DNA of 64,000 nucleotides, from positions 62,001-126,000 of the forward strand of contig JALGPX010000017.1 of assembly GCA_023515795.1 (NCBI GenBank). Direction: 5' to 3'. Positions 54,899 through 64,000 of this stretch are shown piece by piece (position 1 is the first letter of the stretch; each line of letters opens with the position of its first letter). A model generated the notes under the pieces. The model was given only the letters and a program-made list of their open reading frames with translations, did no database searches and was not told the origin of the DNA. This DNA is from Amoeboaphelidium occidentale. Its lineage: Eukaryota; Aphelidiomycota; Aphelidea. The translations under genes were made by a program, and so were the position numbers.

Positions 54899-56404
54899 AT
54901 GGCGCAAACAATCAAAAGCACGCCCATTGCCGCAGTCCCTAAAGTAAAATCAGAGCTTCTGCTTAACTAACAGTAATTAGATTCATGCTGAGTTGAAGGC
55001 ATCTTTCAAAACGGGTAAAACGCATTCAGTTGACTTCCGTTTGGGACAACTCCAGCGCATTCTGGACATGATCAACGAAAACGAAGATGCTTTAGCGGAA
55101 GCAGTTTCGCTGGACGGAAAATCAAAGCGTGAGGCTGTTGTCGCAGACATCATTACAACAAAAAAGGAAGTCAAGACGTTCATGGCTAACTTGAGATCTT
55201 GGTTAAACCCTGCTCCGTACTCGCTTGGTTTAATATTCACTGCATCAATGGACTCTGCGAAGGCTGTTTATGAGCCTCTTGGCACTGTTCTTGTAATTGG
55301 AACTTGGAATTATCCTTTCAATACCGCTATTTGTCCGTTGATCGGAGCTATTGGTGGCGGGAACACTGTGGCTCTGAAACTGAGCGAGGTTGCTGAGCAC
55401 ACTGCGGCTTTATTGACTGATTTGATTCCTCGATATCTTGACCAGGATGTTTGTCGCGTAGTGAATGGAAGTGTTGATGTTGCAACGGAATTGATGAAAC
55501 TTCGATGGGATCACATTTTCTACACAGGAAACACTCAAGTTGGTAAAATTATTGCTAAAGCTGCTGCTGAGCATTTGACTACATGCACTCTTGAATTAGG
55601 TGGTAAAAGTCCGTGCATAATTGATCGCAACGTTGATCTTGTTTTGGCTGCGAAAAGAATTGCATACGGAAAGCTTTTAAATTGCGGACAGACTTGCGTT
55701 GCTCCTGATTATCTTTTAATTCCAAAGGATACCAGGGATGAATTCTTGGAACATTTTAAAAAGGCTATCAATGAAATTTACGGCGAGTTTGGTGCAACAA
55801 AAGACTGGGTTGATTATGGAAGAATTGTCAACAAGCGTCATTTTCAAAGATTAAAGTCCTATTTAGACAATACCAAAGGAGAAGTATTCTTGAAAGGAGA
55901 ACAGAATGAGAAGGATTTGATTTTTGGTCCGACTATTGTTATCAATCCTTCAGATTCTGAGCCTTTAAGTAAGGATGAGATCTTTGGTCCGATTCTTTCT
56001 GTAATTGATTGCGAGTCTGTTGAACATGCTATTGAATACATCAATTCGAGAGAAAAGCCATTAGCATGTTATGTGTTCAGCAATGATAGTTTCCAACTTG
56101 ATCAAGTTCAAAGGCTAGTACCTGCAGGTAATGCTTATGTTTTTTGTTTCATAATTTTTTAGGTGGTATGATTTTGAATGATTGCATTGTACATTTTGCA
56201 ATGAACTCGTTGCCTTTTGGGGGTGTTGGCTATTCAGGCTATGGTAGTTATCATGGTTTCCATTCATTTAAAACATTCACGCATGAAAAGCCTGTTTTAT
56301 CAAGAACAAATTTGACTGATTTAGGAAATTATATTCGTTATCCTCCTTATACTGACTTTAAGTTGAATGCATTAAAGAAGGCAATTGTTGGCCTTCTGGA
56401 ATAA
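54899..56404 (+). CDS. Class 3-type aldehyde dehydrogenase
   Basis: Exons 54899-54943, 54981-56127 and 56163-56404 (introns 37 and 35 nt) encode 477 aa. The motifs are VIGTWNYPFNTAICPL, the general base Glu in TLELGGKSPCI, and the catalytic Cys in NCGQTCVAPDYLL; later EIFGPILSVI and NSLPFGGVGYSGYGSYHG. These define the ALDH3 subfamily, which oxidises medium- and long-chain fatty aldehydes. There is no obvious C-terminal membrane anchor, so it is probably soluble. The second splice join rebuilds PAGGMILNDCI. The start lies about 195 bp from the divergent secreted LRR gene. Confidence 0.93.
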
Positions 56405-56419
56405 ACTTTATTAAATTTT

Positions 56420-57502
56420 TCAGTTCAGGGTAACACGTCTAGTATGGAGTTTTTGAATATTCAAACTTGTAACATCTTCAAGCAAATACGGACTGAGAAG
56501 CGACCTGTCTTCAAAGTCGTCTAGATGCCAGTAAGGAGATTCGGGACCGACAGAAACACCCTCCGGAATGCACAAAGATTCTTCGGAAATCCATGAGCCT
56601 TGAGAAACGGAACGGCTGCGTATTGTTGTGCTGCTGTGGTAATAATCATCGGCGTAGTCGTAGATTTCTGTTATCTGATCAAACATGTCAATTACTCTAT
56701 GAACACATCCTCTTTGAACTGGATCCTTTTTGAGAAGCAACGAAATAACGTCAAGCACTTGATCGTTTACTTTATAACCTTCCTTCAAGTAACAAGACGG
56801 ATTCTTCATGAAATCATTGTACCGGAAATCTTGCTTGCTTGCGTAATCCCACAGAGTTCTACGCGTTATCATACTTATCAAAAGACACCCCAAAGACCAC
56901 AAATCTGCATGAACCGGTGCGTATGGTTCACCAAATTCTCCACCATCTCCATAAACTTCAGGAGCCATATATGCAGCAGTACCAATGCCATGATTAAATG
57001 AATAGTTTTCAGTTGTAGATAATCCAAAATCACACAGCTTAACATCTCCATTCTCAAAGAGTAGAATGTTCTCTGGCTTTATATCACGATGATACACTCC
57101 GTTTTGATGACAGTATTTTACAGCAGCCAGGACCTGATCAAAGAATTGTAATATCTCATGCTCTGATAACGGTCTCAATGCCAAAAGGTCACATAGATCT
57201 CCGCATTCTGCATATTCAAAAACCATGAAGATATGTTCATCTGTTTCAAAAAAGTCATCAAGAAGAACAACATTCTTGCAGTCCATTCCGTTCTGTTTCA
57301 ACCTTTCATTATGCAAAATCTCTAGTCTCTGAATGTCAACGTGCTCAGGATCTAGTTCTTTTTTGCACAATACTTTTACTGCGTGGTAGGATCGTGTTTC
57401 AATATGCTGCGCTTTGTACACCTTTGCAAACGCACCAGAGCCGCATTCATTGATTATGATATACTTCAGGCCAATAACACCACCGATCTCTAAACCACAC
57501 AT
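56420..57502 (-). CDS. Ran1/Ksp1/Vhs1-like serine/threonine protein kinase
   Basis: A single-exon gene of 360 aa. The kinase domain fills residues 12-285: glycine loop GSGAFAKVY, the lysine in YHAVKVL, HRDIKPENILL, DFGLSTTE, then the APE motif YMAPEV and a conserved Arg in the last subdomain. The stretch NGVYHRDIKPEN and the loop GTAAYMAPEV with the following acidic insert are typical of the nutrient- and meiosis-related Ran1/Ksp1/Sks1 group. The last 75 residues are Ser-rich and probably regulatory. It converges on the aldehyde dehydrogenase with 15 bp between stops. Confidence 0.85.
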   Translation of the reverse strand: MCGLEIGGVIGLKYIIINECGSGAFAKVYKAQHIETRSYHAVKVLCKKELDPEHVDIQRLEILHNERLKQNGMDCKNVVLLDDFFETDEHIFMVFEYAECGDLCDLLALRPLSEHEILQFFDQVLAAVKYCHQNGVYHRDIKPENILLFENGDVKLCDFGLSTTENYSFNHGIGTAAYMAPEVYGDGGEFGEPYAPVHADLWSLGCLLISMITRRTLWDYASKQDFRYNDFMKNPSCYLKEGYKVNDQVLDVISLLLKKDPVQRGCVHRVIDMFDQITEIYDYADDYYHSSTTIRSRSVSQGSWISEESLCIPEGVSVGPESPYWHLDDFEDRSLLSPYLLEDVTSLNIQKLHTRRVTLN

Positions 57503-57923
57503 GATGAACCACTTTAAACAATATTGAGCAAAGAAAAATTGTCACATGGACTTTGCATTCTTGGCTCTTGATCATTTGACCAATCCGTGTAACGGTAGCA
57601 TATTGTCAGATCAGAGTTACACAGAGCTCGTATCATTCGTAAAATCGGTGTTACATGCGGTGCAATCCAAGTAATATTGAAGCGAGGGAAGGTGCGAGTC
57701 GGACGAAGATAGTGTGACACCGCTTTTCCCACAATGATGATCATGTTGAAGATAAATATCTGATACTTTTTACAGCACACTGTTCCGCGACAATTAAATG
57801 AGAGCAAAATATGATCTCTTGGCAACATTCTTCAAGTTCACATTCAGCTTCTTAATTAAATTGATTACGCACCAAAAATAGATTTTAAATTTGGAATCCG
57901 TCTTTTTGCTGTAAGCAATCTGA
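57503..57923. other. Intergenic region between divergent kinase and TEAD genes
   Basis: About 420 bp without a supported gene. Minus-strand frames here (104 and 62 codons) have no recognisable feature. Both promoters are expected in this stretch. Confidence 0.4.
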
Positions 57924-59329
57924 ATGCCTGGCTTAGTGTCAACCTTATCAAGCGACTCACTCAATAGTGAAGATAATGTCATGTTCTTTGATGGTGGCGA
58001 AGAAATCTGGCCCGATGATGTGGAGGAAGCTTTCCTCGAAGCCTACGAGTTGTATCCAAGCACCGGAAGAACAAAGATCAAAGCATTAGATGGCAAGCTA
58101 TACGGTAAGTATCATATGATCAACCCAATGCTAACGTATCGTAGGCAGGAACGAGTTGATCAGCAAGTATATTCATCAGCAGACCGGAAAAGTACCATAC
58201 ATTTGTTATCAAGATCTCTTACAATCATAGTTACGCTCACGAAAGCAAGTTTCAAGTCATATCCAGGTATTGATCAAGAAGCACAACAAGTATGCGGTAA
58301 GATCTTCGTTGGTACGAGTCTGTATAGCTTTATAGCCTTCAAATGAGCGTACCTTGAAGCCGCTTTCGCTCCGAAATGCGCATACATTGATGAAAGCGGA
58401 GGCAAGACAGAAAATGTCAGAGTACAAGACTACAAAGACTGAATGGAACCTGTCCCCTTCAATTACTGCTGACAACATCAGCGACTTTGGTAGTCCCATG
58501 CAAGTAGAGAGAACCAAAGCCCATTCGACCATAGGTGAGTATCATGCTATTTATAGATTGGGATTAATTGTAGAAACATTGCAAGAGCATCTCATCAGAA
58601 AGCGCTCTTTTGCTCCGTTATCTCCTCCATTGAGCACGAGAAGAGCATCGCGTGTTAATGTTGGTGAATCGCCTGAACTTAGTGTGAACAATTCGTTCAT
58701 GACAGCGAGCCCTGTTAACAGTCCTGCCATTGTATCTCGCAAGGTTATAAAGGATCCTATGGATATGCTGTTAAGTGCAGCAATATTCATGAAAAGACAG
58801 TTGAGCCATGAAGAACTGGAAGCATACTTTAACACGAACTTGCTCAAGATGGAAAAACTGGATGTAGAAATCGATCCAGTTAACCTTACAGCTAAACTTC
58901 AATGCTGGGCTTTATCGGAATATTCAGTCAAAATCACAACGCAGTTATTCGTTTATGGAGAAAAGAAGAAGGACTTTACTCAGACGCGCTTCGCGACCGC
59001 AAGAACATCAAATGCATCATTCAAAATCAATTTGAATCAATTAGATGAGCACCTAACAAATACTTTGCAGTTTGTCTCTGGAACATATGATGAGAAGGCT
59101 GCAGAATATTTGAGAAGCACTTATCTGAAATTCGTAAAATTTTAACTACCCAAAAGACACTAACTTTATTTAGATCGTTACAAGAGTCGACAACGCAAAA
59201 GAAAGCGAAGTGCTCATTTACGGAATTCATTATCGCAAGTCTGAATCTTCTAATATTCCATATTTGGTAGTAAATCCGTTGAATGCTTTTGATCATTCTC
59301 AAATCATTGCAGCATTACATCAAGCCTAA
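57924..59329 (+). CDS. TEAD: TEAD/Scalloped-type transcription factor with a YAP-binding-domain-like C-terminus
   Basis: Six exons (57924-58104, 58145-58191, 58231-58296, 58336-58534, 58574-59133, 59174-59329) give 402 aa; introns are 39-40 nt. The TEA domain covers residues about 28-98: IWPDDVEEAFLEAYELYP, then TKIKALDGKLYGRNELI, then RSRKQVSSHIQVL with the DNA-recognition helix intact. The C-terminal 120 residues show the beta-strand pattern of the second half of the metazoan YAP-binding domain: SEYSVKITTQLFVYGEK, then SFKINLNQL, then YLRSTYLKFIVTR and VLIYGIHYRKS. The first half of that domain is weak or missing. It may act in the Hippo output as in animals, or as a fungal Tec1/AbaA-like regulator. 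The 39-nt intron at 58535-58573 is open in frame, so retention would only insert 13 residues. Confidence 0.85.
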
Positions 59330-59482
59330 TCATGTCGAAGTACAACGGAACTCAGTCAAAAGCAAGTCTTTCAATAAAAGTTTACGGCTGATAAAGAGAG
59401 TTTTTCATGAGAACGTTCGCGAAACCTTTTTCCTTTGAAACCCAAAATTTCGTTGAGAAGATTCACTCAACCGCTTCGTCAA

Positions 59483-61913
59483 ATGGAATACACTTTTAGT
59501 TCTTCAAAGTTGCCATTGCCGCTGGGAATTAGAGCATTGGATTTGTTGATAAATAAGACCCCTGTGGTCAACTTAACTCTTGAGAAGGAGAGCTCTGGCA
59601 TTTTAAAGCTAGCTAAGCAAGCATCTGGCATTCAAGCATTCCACGATGAGCAAAATGCAGCAAGATATCTTATCAGAAAAGCTGACACGAAATTTGATTA
59701 TATGTACCCAAAAGACGATGTTCACAAGTCTGTGGAGGTCGATGAGTGGATTGTCGCGTTGAAGAACGTTACTTATCGCGCTTCAATTACGCCTAATGAA
59801 TATCTGGGCCTTGCCAAGAAGATCGAAGAGACTCTTAAAGATTCCGGAAGAAGTGTATTATGCGCTAATGGTTCAGATAAGCTGAGTCTTGCTGATTATT
59901 TGCTCTGGTCATTCTTCAAAAGTTATCAGTTGGTTAAGACTGGTGCGCCAAACTCTAGCATGTTCCCACATTTCGAATCTTGGTTGGAGAAAGTGGGCAG
60001 CACTGAAGAGTGTAAAGCTGCGCTGGAAGATGTGAAGAAACTGTTGCCGTACAATCAGGCGCCATCTGCGGCAGTTAATAACGCCGAAGGATTAAAGAAC
60101 GTCGTTGAGGATCCTTTCAATTATATCAAGAAGAGAATTGCTTCAGAGGTTGCACCTGTCTTGGGATTCAGTGTTGAGGAGATTGAGAGGTCACTTGAAA
60201 TCTCTAAATCTAACAAGTTTGTTTTTACAATCCCTTTGCCGCGTTTGAGAGTGAAGAATATTCCTGAGTTTGCTGAAAAAGTCTTGCCTAATATCAAAGA
60301 ATCCGATATACTGTCTGGAGCTGAAATCGAAAACACTGTAATCGGTTTTAAGGTTCCATTCTCCAAAATAGTAGATTTGACCATCCCATCAGTTTACTCT
60401 AATTTAACTGAATATGGAAAGAATGATTCGTTAGCTGGGCAGTTTGTAGTTTGTGAGTTTAGCTCTCCAAATATCGCGAAGCCTTTCCACGCTGGACATT
60501 TGAGAGGAACTATTCATGGAAATTTCGTGAAGAATGTGTGCAAAGCAAACGGAATGAAAGTACATTGCATCAATTACCTTGGTGACTGGGGCAAACAGTA
60601 TGGTAAGTCTAGATACTAGATCGCCTTCTAATTTTAAAGGTTTACTTGCGGTCGGATTTCAAAAATTTGGTAGCGAAGAAGAATTGCAGAAGAATCCTAT
60701 TCAGCATCTTTTCGATGTGTATGTAAGGATTAACAAAGAAATGGAAAGTAATCCTTCTTTGGATGACGAGGCTCGTGCCTACTTCAAAAAGATGGAAGAC
60801 GGAGACAAAGATGCGCTTGCAATGTGGGCAAAATTCAGAAACCTGTCGATCGTCAAGTATAAAGAGACTTACAAGCGTCTGAACATTGAATTTGACGAGT
60901 ATTCGGGAGAGTCTCAATTCTGTGACGCAATGATTGAAATGTGTGAACATCTAAAGAAGCAGAATCTGCTAAAAGAAGATAACGGCGCCATGATTGTTGA
61001 CTTGAAAGAATACAAACTCATTCCTGCTGTTATTCAGAAGACTGACGGTGCAACTTTGTACATCACAAGAGATTTAGCTGCGGCTTATGAAAGATACAAG
61101 AAGTACAACTTCGACACCATGTACTATGTTGTTGGCGCACAGCAAGATTTGCATTTTAAGCAAATGTTCAAGATTCTGGTAATTTTTCCATTAGCTGTTG
61201 TACTTATTTTATAGGAACTAGCTGGATTCGACTGGGCCAAGAAGTGCCAACATATAAATTTCGGCTTAGTGAAAGGAATGTCAACCCGGAAAGGAACTGT
61301 CAAATTCTTGGACGATATTCTGGAAGAAGCAAAGAAAGTTATGCACGAGGTCATGAAGAAGACTCCCGAGAAATACAAGAACGTAGAAGATCCTGAAACC
61401 ACTGCCGATATTCTTGGTATTTCAGCTGTTGTTGTTCAAGATATGGGTGCTCGTAGAATCAAAGATTACCAGTTCTCGTGGGAAAGAATGACCTCATTCG
61501 AAGGCGATACAGGACCATTGTTGCAGTACTCTCACGCGAGATTATGCTCAATCGAAAGAAAATACTTGAACAGTATTGGAATAAGCCCTTCTTCGATTGA
61601 CAAGCCGCCATTCGTATTGAGATTTGAAACACTTAGCTGTCTTGATCATCCAAAGTGTAAGGATGTCGTATTTACTGTTTCACAGTATCCAGATATCATC
61701 AGATCGCTTCCTAGTGGCAACTTCGAAGCTTGCAAGCTTTTGACCTACTTGATTGCTTTGGCAAGAAAAATAAGCTCGTGCCTTGACGATGTTTACGTTA
61801 TTGGTCAGGATAGAGATGTTGCTGAGGGTCGTTTCTGGATGTACTGGTCTGCAAGAGTTGTTATGGGTAACGGTATCAGAATGCTTGGTTTAACCCCGCT
61901 TGAAAGAATGTAA
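59483..61913 (+). CDS. RARS1: Arginyl-tRNA synthetase with a GST-C-like N-terminal domain
   Basis: Exons 59483-60602, 60640-61178 and 61215-61913 (introns 37 and 36 nt) encode 785 aa. The synthetase core starts near residue 220. Its class I motifs are HAGHLRGT (HIGH) and GMSTRKG (the KMSKS position), with the ArgRS blocks VEFSSPNI-like CEFSSPNIAKPFH and the DALR-type anticodon domain ending MLGLTPLERM. Residues about 60-190 look like a GST C-terminal fold: DKLSLADYLLWSFFKSYQ followed by FPHFESWLEKVGS. Such domains link synthetases into multi-enzyme complexes but are usually found on MetRS, GluRS or AIMP proteins, not ArgRS. The ATG at 59483 is the first in this frame. Confidence 0.93.
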
Positions 61914-62062
61914 ATTCGAATAAAATGATAAGCGATGGATATGTGATCTTCTTTCCTATTTGAAGCACTGGTCCCACATCGTTGCCTTGGTGGTTCTTGC
62001 TGTTTGCTGGCGGCCTCTTTCGAATCAATCAGTTCGGTTGTTTCATCAACAAGACTACCAAC

Positions 62063-64000
62063 ATGGCCCGTAAGTTAGATCAAACCACCAGATCGATATT
62101 AACAAAATATAGAACCGGTAGGAATCGAAGATATGACGGCACTCACGGACCTGACCGAAAACTCGATCTTGGACAACTTGAAGAAGAGATACTCAGCCCA
62201 GTTGATCTATGTGAGTTTATCGATCATTACCAGCAACTAAATTGTGACTAGACTTTTACTGGAAGTATCCTGGTTGCTGTCAATCCTTTTAAATCTATGC
62301 CCATCTACAGTCCTGTAAGATCCAAGATTGCAGCACTGATCATTCTTTAGGACATTGTCAAGAAGTACAACGGCAGGAAGATCAATGAAAATCCGCCACA
62401 CATTTTCGCAATTGCTGAGACTGCATATGCTAATGTAAGAAATTTCAAGGAGAACCAGGCTGTTATCATCTCTGGGGAATCAGGTATGCCATAGGATCAT
62501 GATATTCAATTCTGATTGTCTCAGGTGCTGGTAAAACTGAATCTACCAAAGTGATCCTGCAATATCTCACCGCTGTTACTGAGCAAGTTGGCGAAGACTC
62601 AAAATCCTGGATTGAGCAACAAATCTTGGAAGCAAATACTGTGCTGGAGAGTTTTGGTAATGCAAAGACTGTAAGGAACAATAACAGTTCTCGTTTCGGA
62701 AAGTTCATTCAGGTCGTTCTCTCATCCAATACTTCCATCGTCGGGGCTTCTATTGTAAACTACCTTCTAGAGAAGAGTAGAGTAGTGCGTCAAGCCCAAA
62801 CGGAGAGAAACTATCATGTGTTTTACGAAATGTTGGCTGGTGCTAACAAGGATGAACAAGCAAAATATCGCTTGTTGTCCGCCTGCAAGGATTATTATTA
62901 CTTGAATCAGAGCGGCTGCACCGACATTCCTGGCGTTAATGACAAGAAGCAATTTGAAGCGTTGAAACTTGCTATGAGTGTCCTTAAGTTCGCTCCTCAA
63001 GATCTAGAGAACGTGTTTAAAATCATTTCTTCCATTTTGCTGCTTGGTAACGTCAACTTCAGCTTGGACGAGAAGAATGATTGTGCTACCGTCACTGGAA
63101 AAGATATAGCGACTGTTGAGACTATTTCAGCGTTATTGGGTTGCGATCAGTCAAAATTACTGACAGCATTGGTCAGCAAAAGACTCACCGTAAGAAATGA
63201 ATCTACTCAAGTGCCTTTGAAGAAAGACCAAGCCAATGATAATCGTGACTCGATTGCAAAGACAGTGTATGACAAATTGTTCAACTACATTGTTGAGTAT
63301 ATCAACAATTCCACTGCTACAAAACAACCTGTTGCAAATTTCATAGGCGTTTTGGATATTTTTGGTTTTGAATTGTTTGAAGTCAACAGCTTTGAACAGT
63401 TATGTATCAATTACACAAACGAAAAGTTGCAACAATTCTTCAATCAGTTCATTTTTAAGTTAGAACAAGAAGAATACGCCAAAGAGGGCATTCCCGTTGA
63501 ATCTGTGCAGTATAAGGACAATCAACCTTGCCTTGATCTAATTGAATCTAAGACAGGAGTTTTAGCAATGTTGGATGAAGAATGCAAGGTTCCAAAGGGA
63601 AATGATGAAACATACTTGGCAAAATTGCACGAAGCTCATAAGAAGAATGAAAATTATGTCTGTCCAAAAACAGCAAAAGGTGTTTTTGGTATTAAGCACT
63701 ATGCTGGTGAAGTCACATATCAAGTAGTCAATTTTATGGATAAGAACAAGGACGCTGTCCAGGAAGAAGTTGCTGAACTTTTACAAGCAGCATCCAATGA
63801 AATTGTGAAGAAGTTGTTCAAAAAGGCCACTGACGATAAAAGTGGTCAAAAGAAGAATGTTACTGCTGGAACAAACTTCAAAACCCAATTGTCAACCCTA
63901 GTTACTACACTTTCAAGTACAACACCTCATTATGTTCGTTGCGTTAAGCCTAACATGGAGAAGAAGGCTATGATTTTTGATGACAATTTGGTACTATCTC
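62063..64000 (+). CDS. Unconventional myosin motor, class VII/X/MyTH4-type (3' partial)
   Basis: Exons 62063-62069, 62113-62210, 62252-62314, 62351-62483 and 62525 to the window end. The first coding exon is only 7 nt. The motor has no N-terminal SH3-like subdomain. It contains [23 protein letters not shown], the P-loop [11 protein letters not shown] (split by the fourth intron), [34 protein letters not shown] with switch I (shown in parts here), switch II DIFGFE, and the region [14 protein letters not shown]. The wording WIEQQ and the lack of the N-terminal subdomain resemble MyTH4-FERM myosins (VII, X, XXII) rather than class V, but a class I or other type cannot be excluded without the tail, which lies beyond the window. 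Confidence 0.85.

Noticed and set aside
56600-57001. 133-codon plus-strand frame
   Set aside because: Antisense of the kinase domain, no feature of its own.
1-64000. tRNA genes, rRNA, CRISPR arrays, bacterial-type operons or defence systems
   Set aside because: No box A/B pair with a cloverleaf, no regular spaced repeats and no prokaryotic gene were seen by eye; a tRNAscan run would be decisive.

Overview
The window is nuclear DNA of a unicellular eukaryote with a very compact genome. About 36 genes fit in 64 kb, on both strands, often with less than 60 bp between them. I could model 61 spliceosomal introns of 29-58 nt (mostly 34-46), nearly all GT-AG; several carry a CTAAC-type branch motif just before the 3' splice site. 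No tRNA, rRNA, CRISPR or prokaryotic gene was seen.

The gene set points to an early-diverging member of the fungal side of the opisthokonts that keeps an amoeboid or zoosporic stage. Fungal traits are an Spg1/Tem1 GTPase, sterol C5-desaturase ERG3, SEC66, an M36 fungalysin, a Ran1/Ksp1-like kinase and a YEA4/SLC35B4 transporter. Traits that most Dikarya have lost are the SCAR/WAVE subunit NCKAP1/Hem, a TRAP-gamma subunit, a MyTH4-type unconventional myosin and a TEAD factor with a YAP-binding-like C-terminus. A chytrid, rozellid or aphelid would fit; this placement is inference.

Layout. 1-4.1 kb: the end of a small membrane protein, a mitochondrial ZnT9-like carrier with a SANT domain, an unknown protein, SSR3 and SPG1. 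4.5-13.3 kb: a small secreted protein, NCKAP1, a neugrin-like protein, SEC66, a RUS-family protein and RPN12. 13.3-22.8 kb: ERG3, an HSF-type factor, an RRM protein, a kinase-tail gene, NOP58, an F-box-like protein, a MITE-like hairpin element and an unknown two-TM protein. 22.9-35 kb: myosin II heavy chain, a small secreted protein, PRMT5 and an SH3-PX sorting nexin. 35.4-47.9 kb: a 1,592-aa secreted modular protein, an AT-hook protein, isoleucyl-tRNA synthetase, SEC61 alpha and the acetyl-CoA transporter. 48-54.7 kb: a small unknown gene, SLC35B4, ARPC4, fungalysin and a secreted F-box/LRR protein. 54.9-64 kb: an aldehyde dehydrogenase, a kinase, TEAD, arginyl-tRNA synthetase and a MyTH4-type myosin cut by the window end.

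Functional links: SEC61, SEC66 and SSR3 belong to ER translocation. NCKAP1, ARPC4 and the two myosins belong to actin-based motility and contraction, and SPG1 to cytokinesis signalling. Secreted items (fungalysin, LRR protein, modular lectin/crystallin-like protein, two small proteins) suit an organism that digests or parasitises a host.

Two short N gaps (12720-12740 and 27891-27908) are each flanked by a near-identical duplicated segment, so RPN12 and the myosin II tail carry false duplications from assembly. Exon coordinates are my manual splice models from reading frames and family similarity; no search or RNA data were available.
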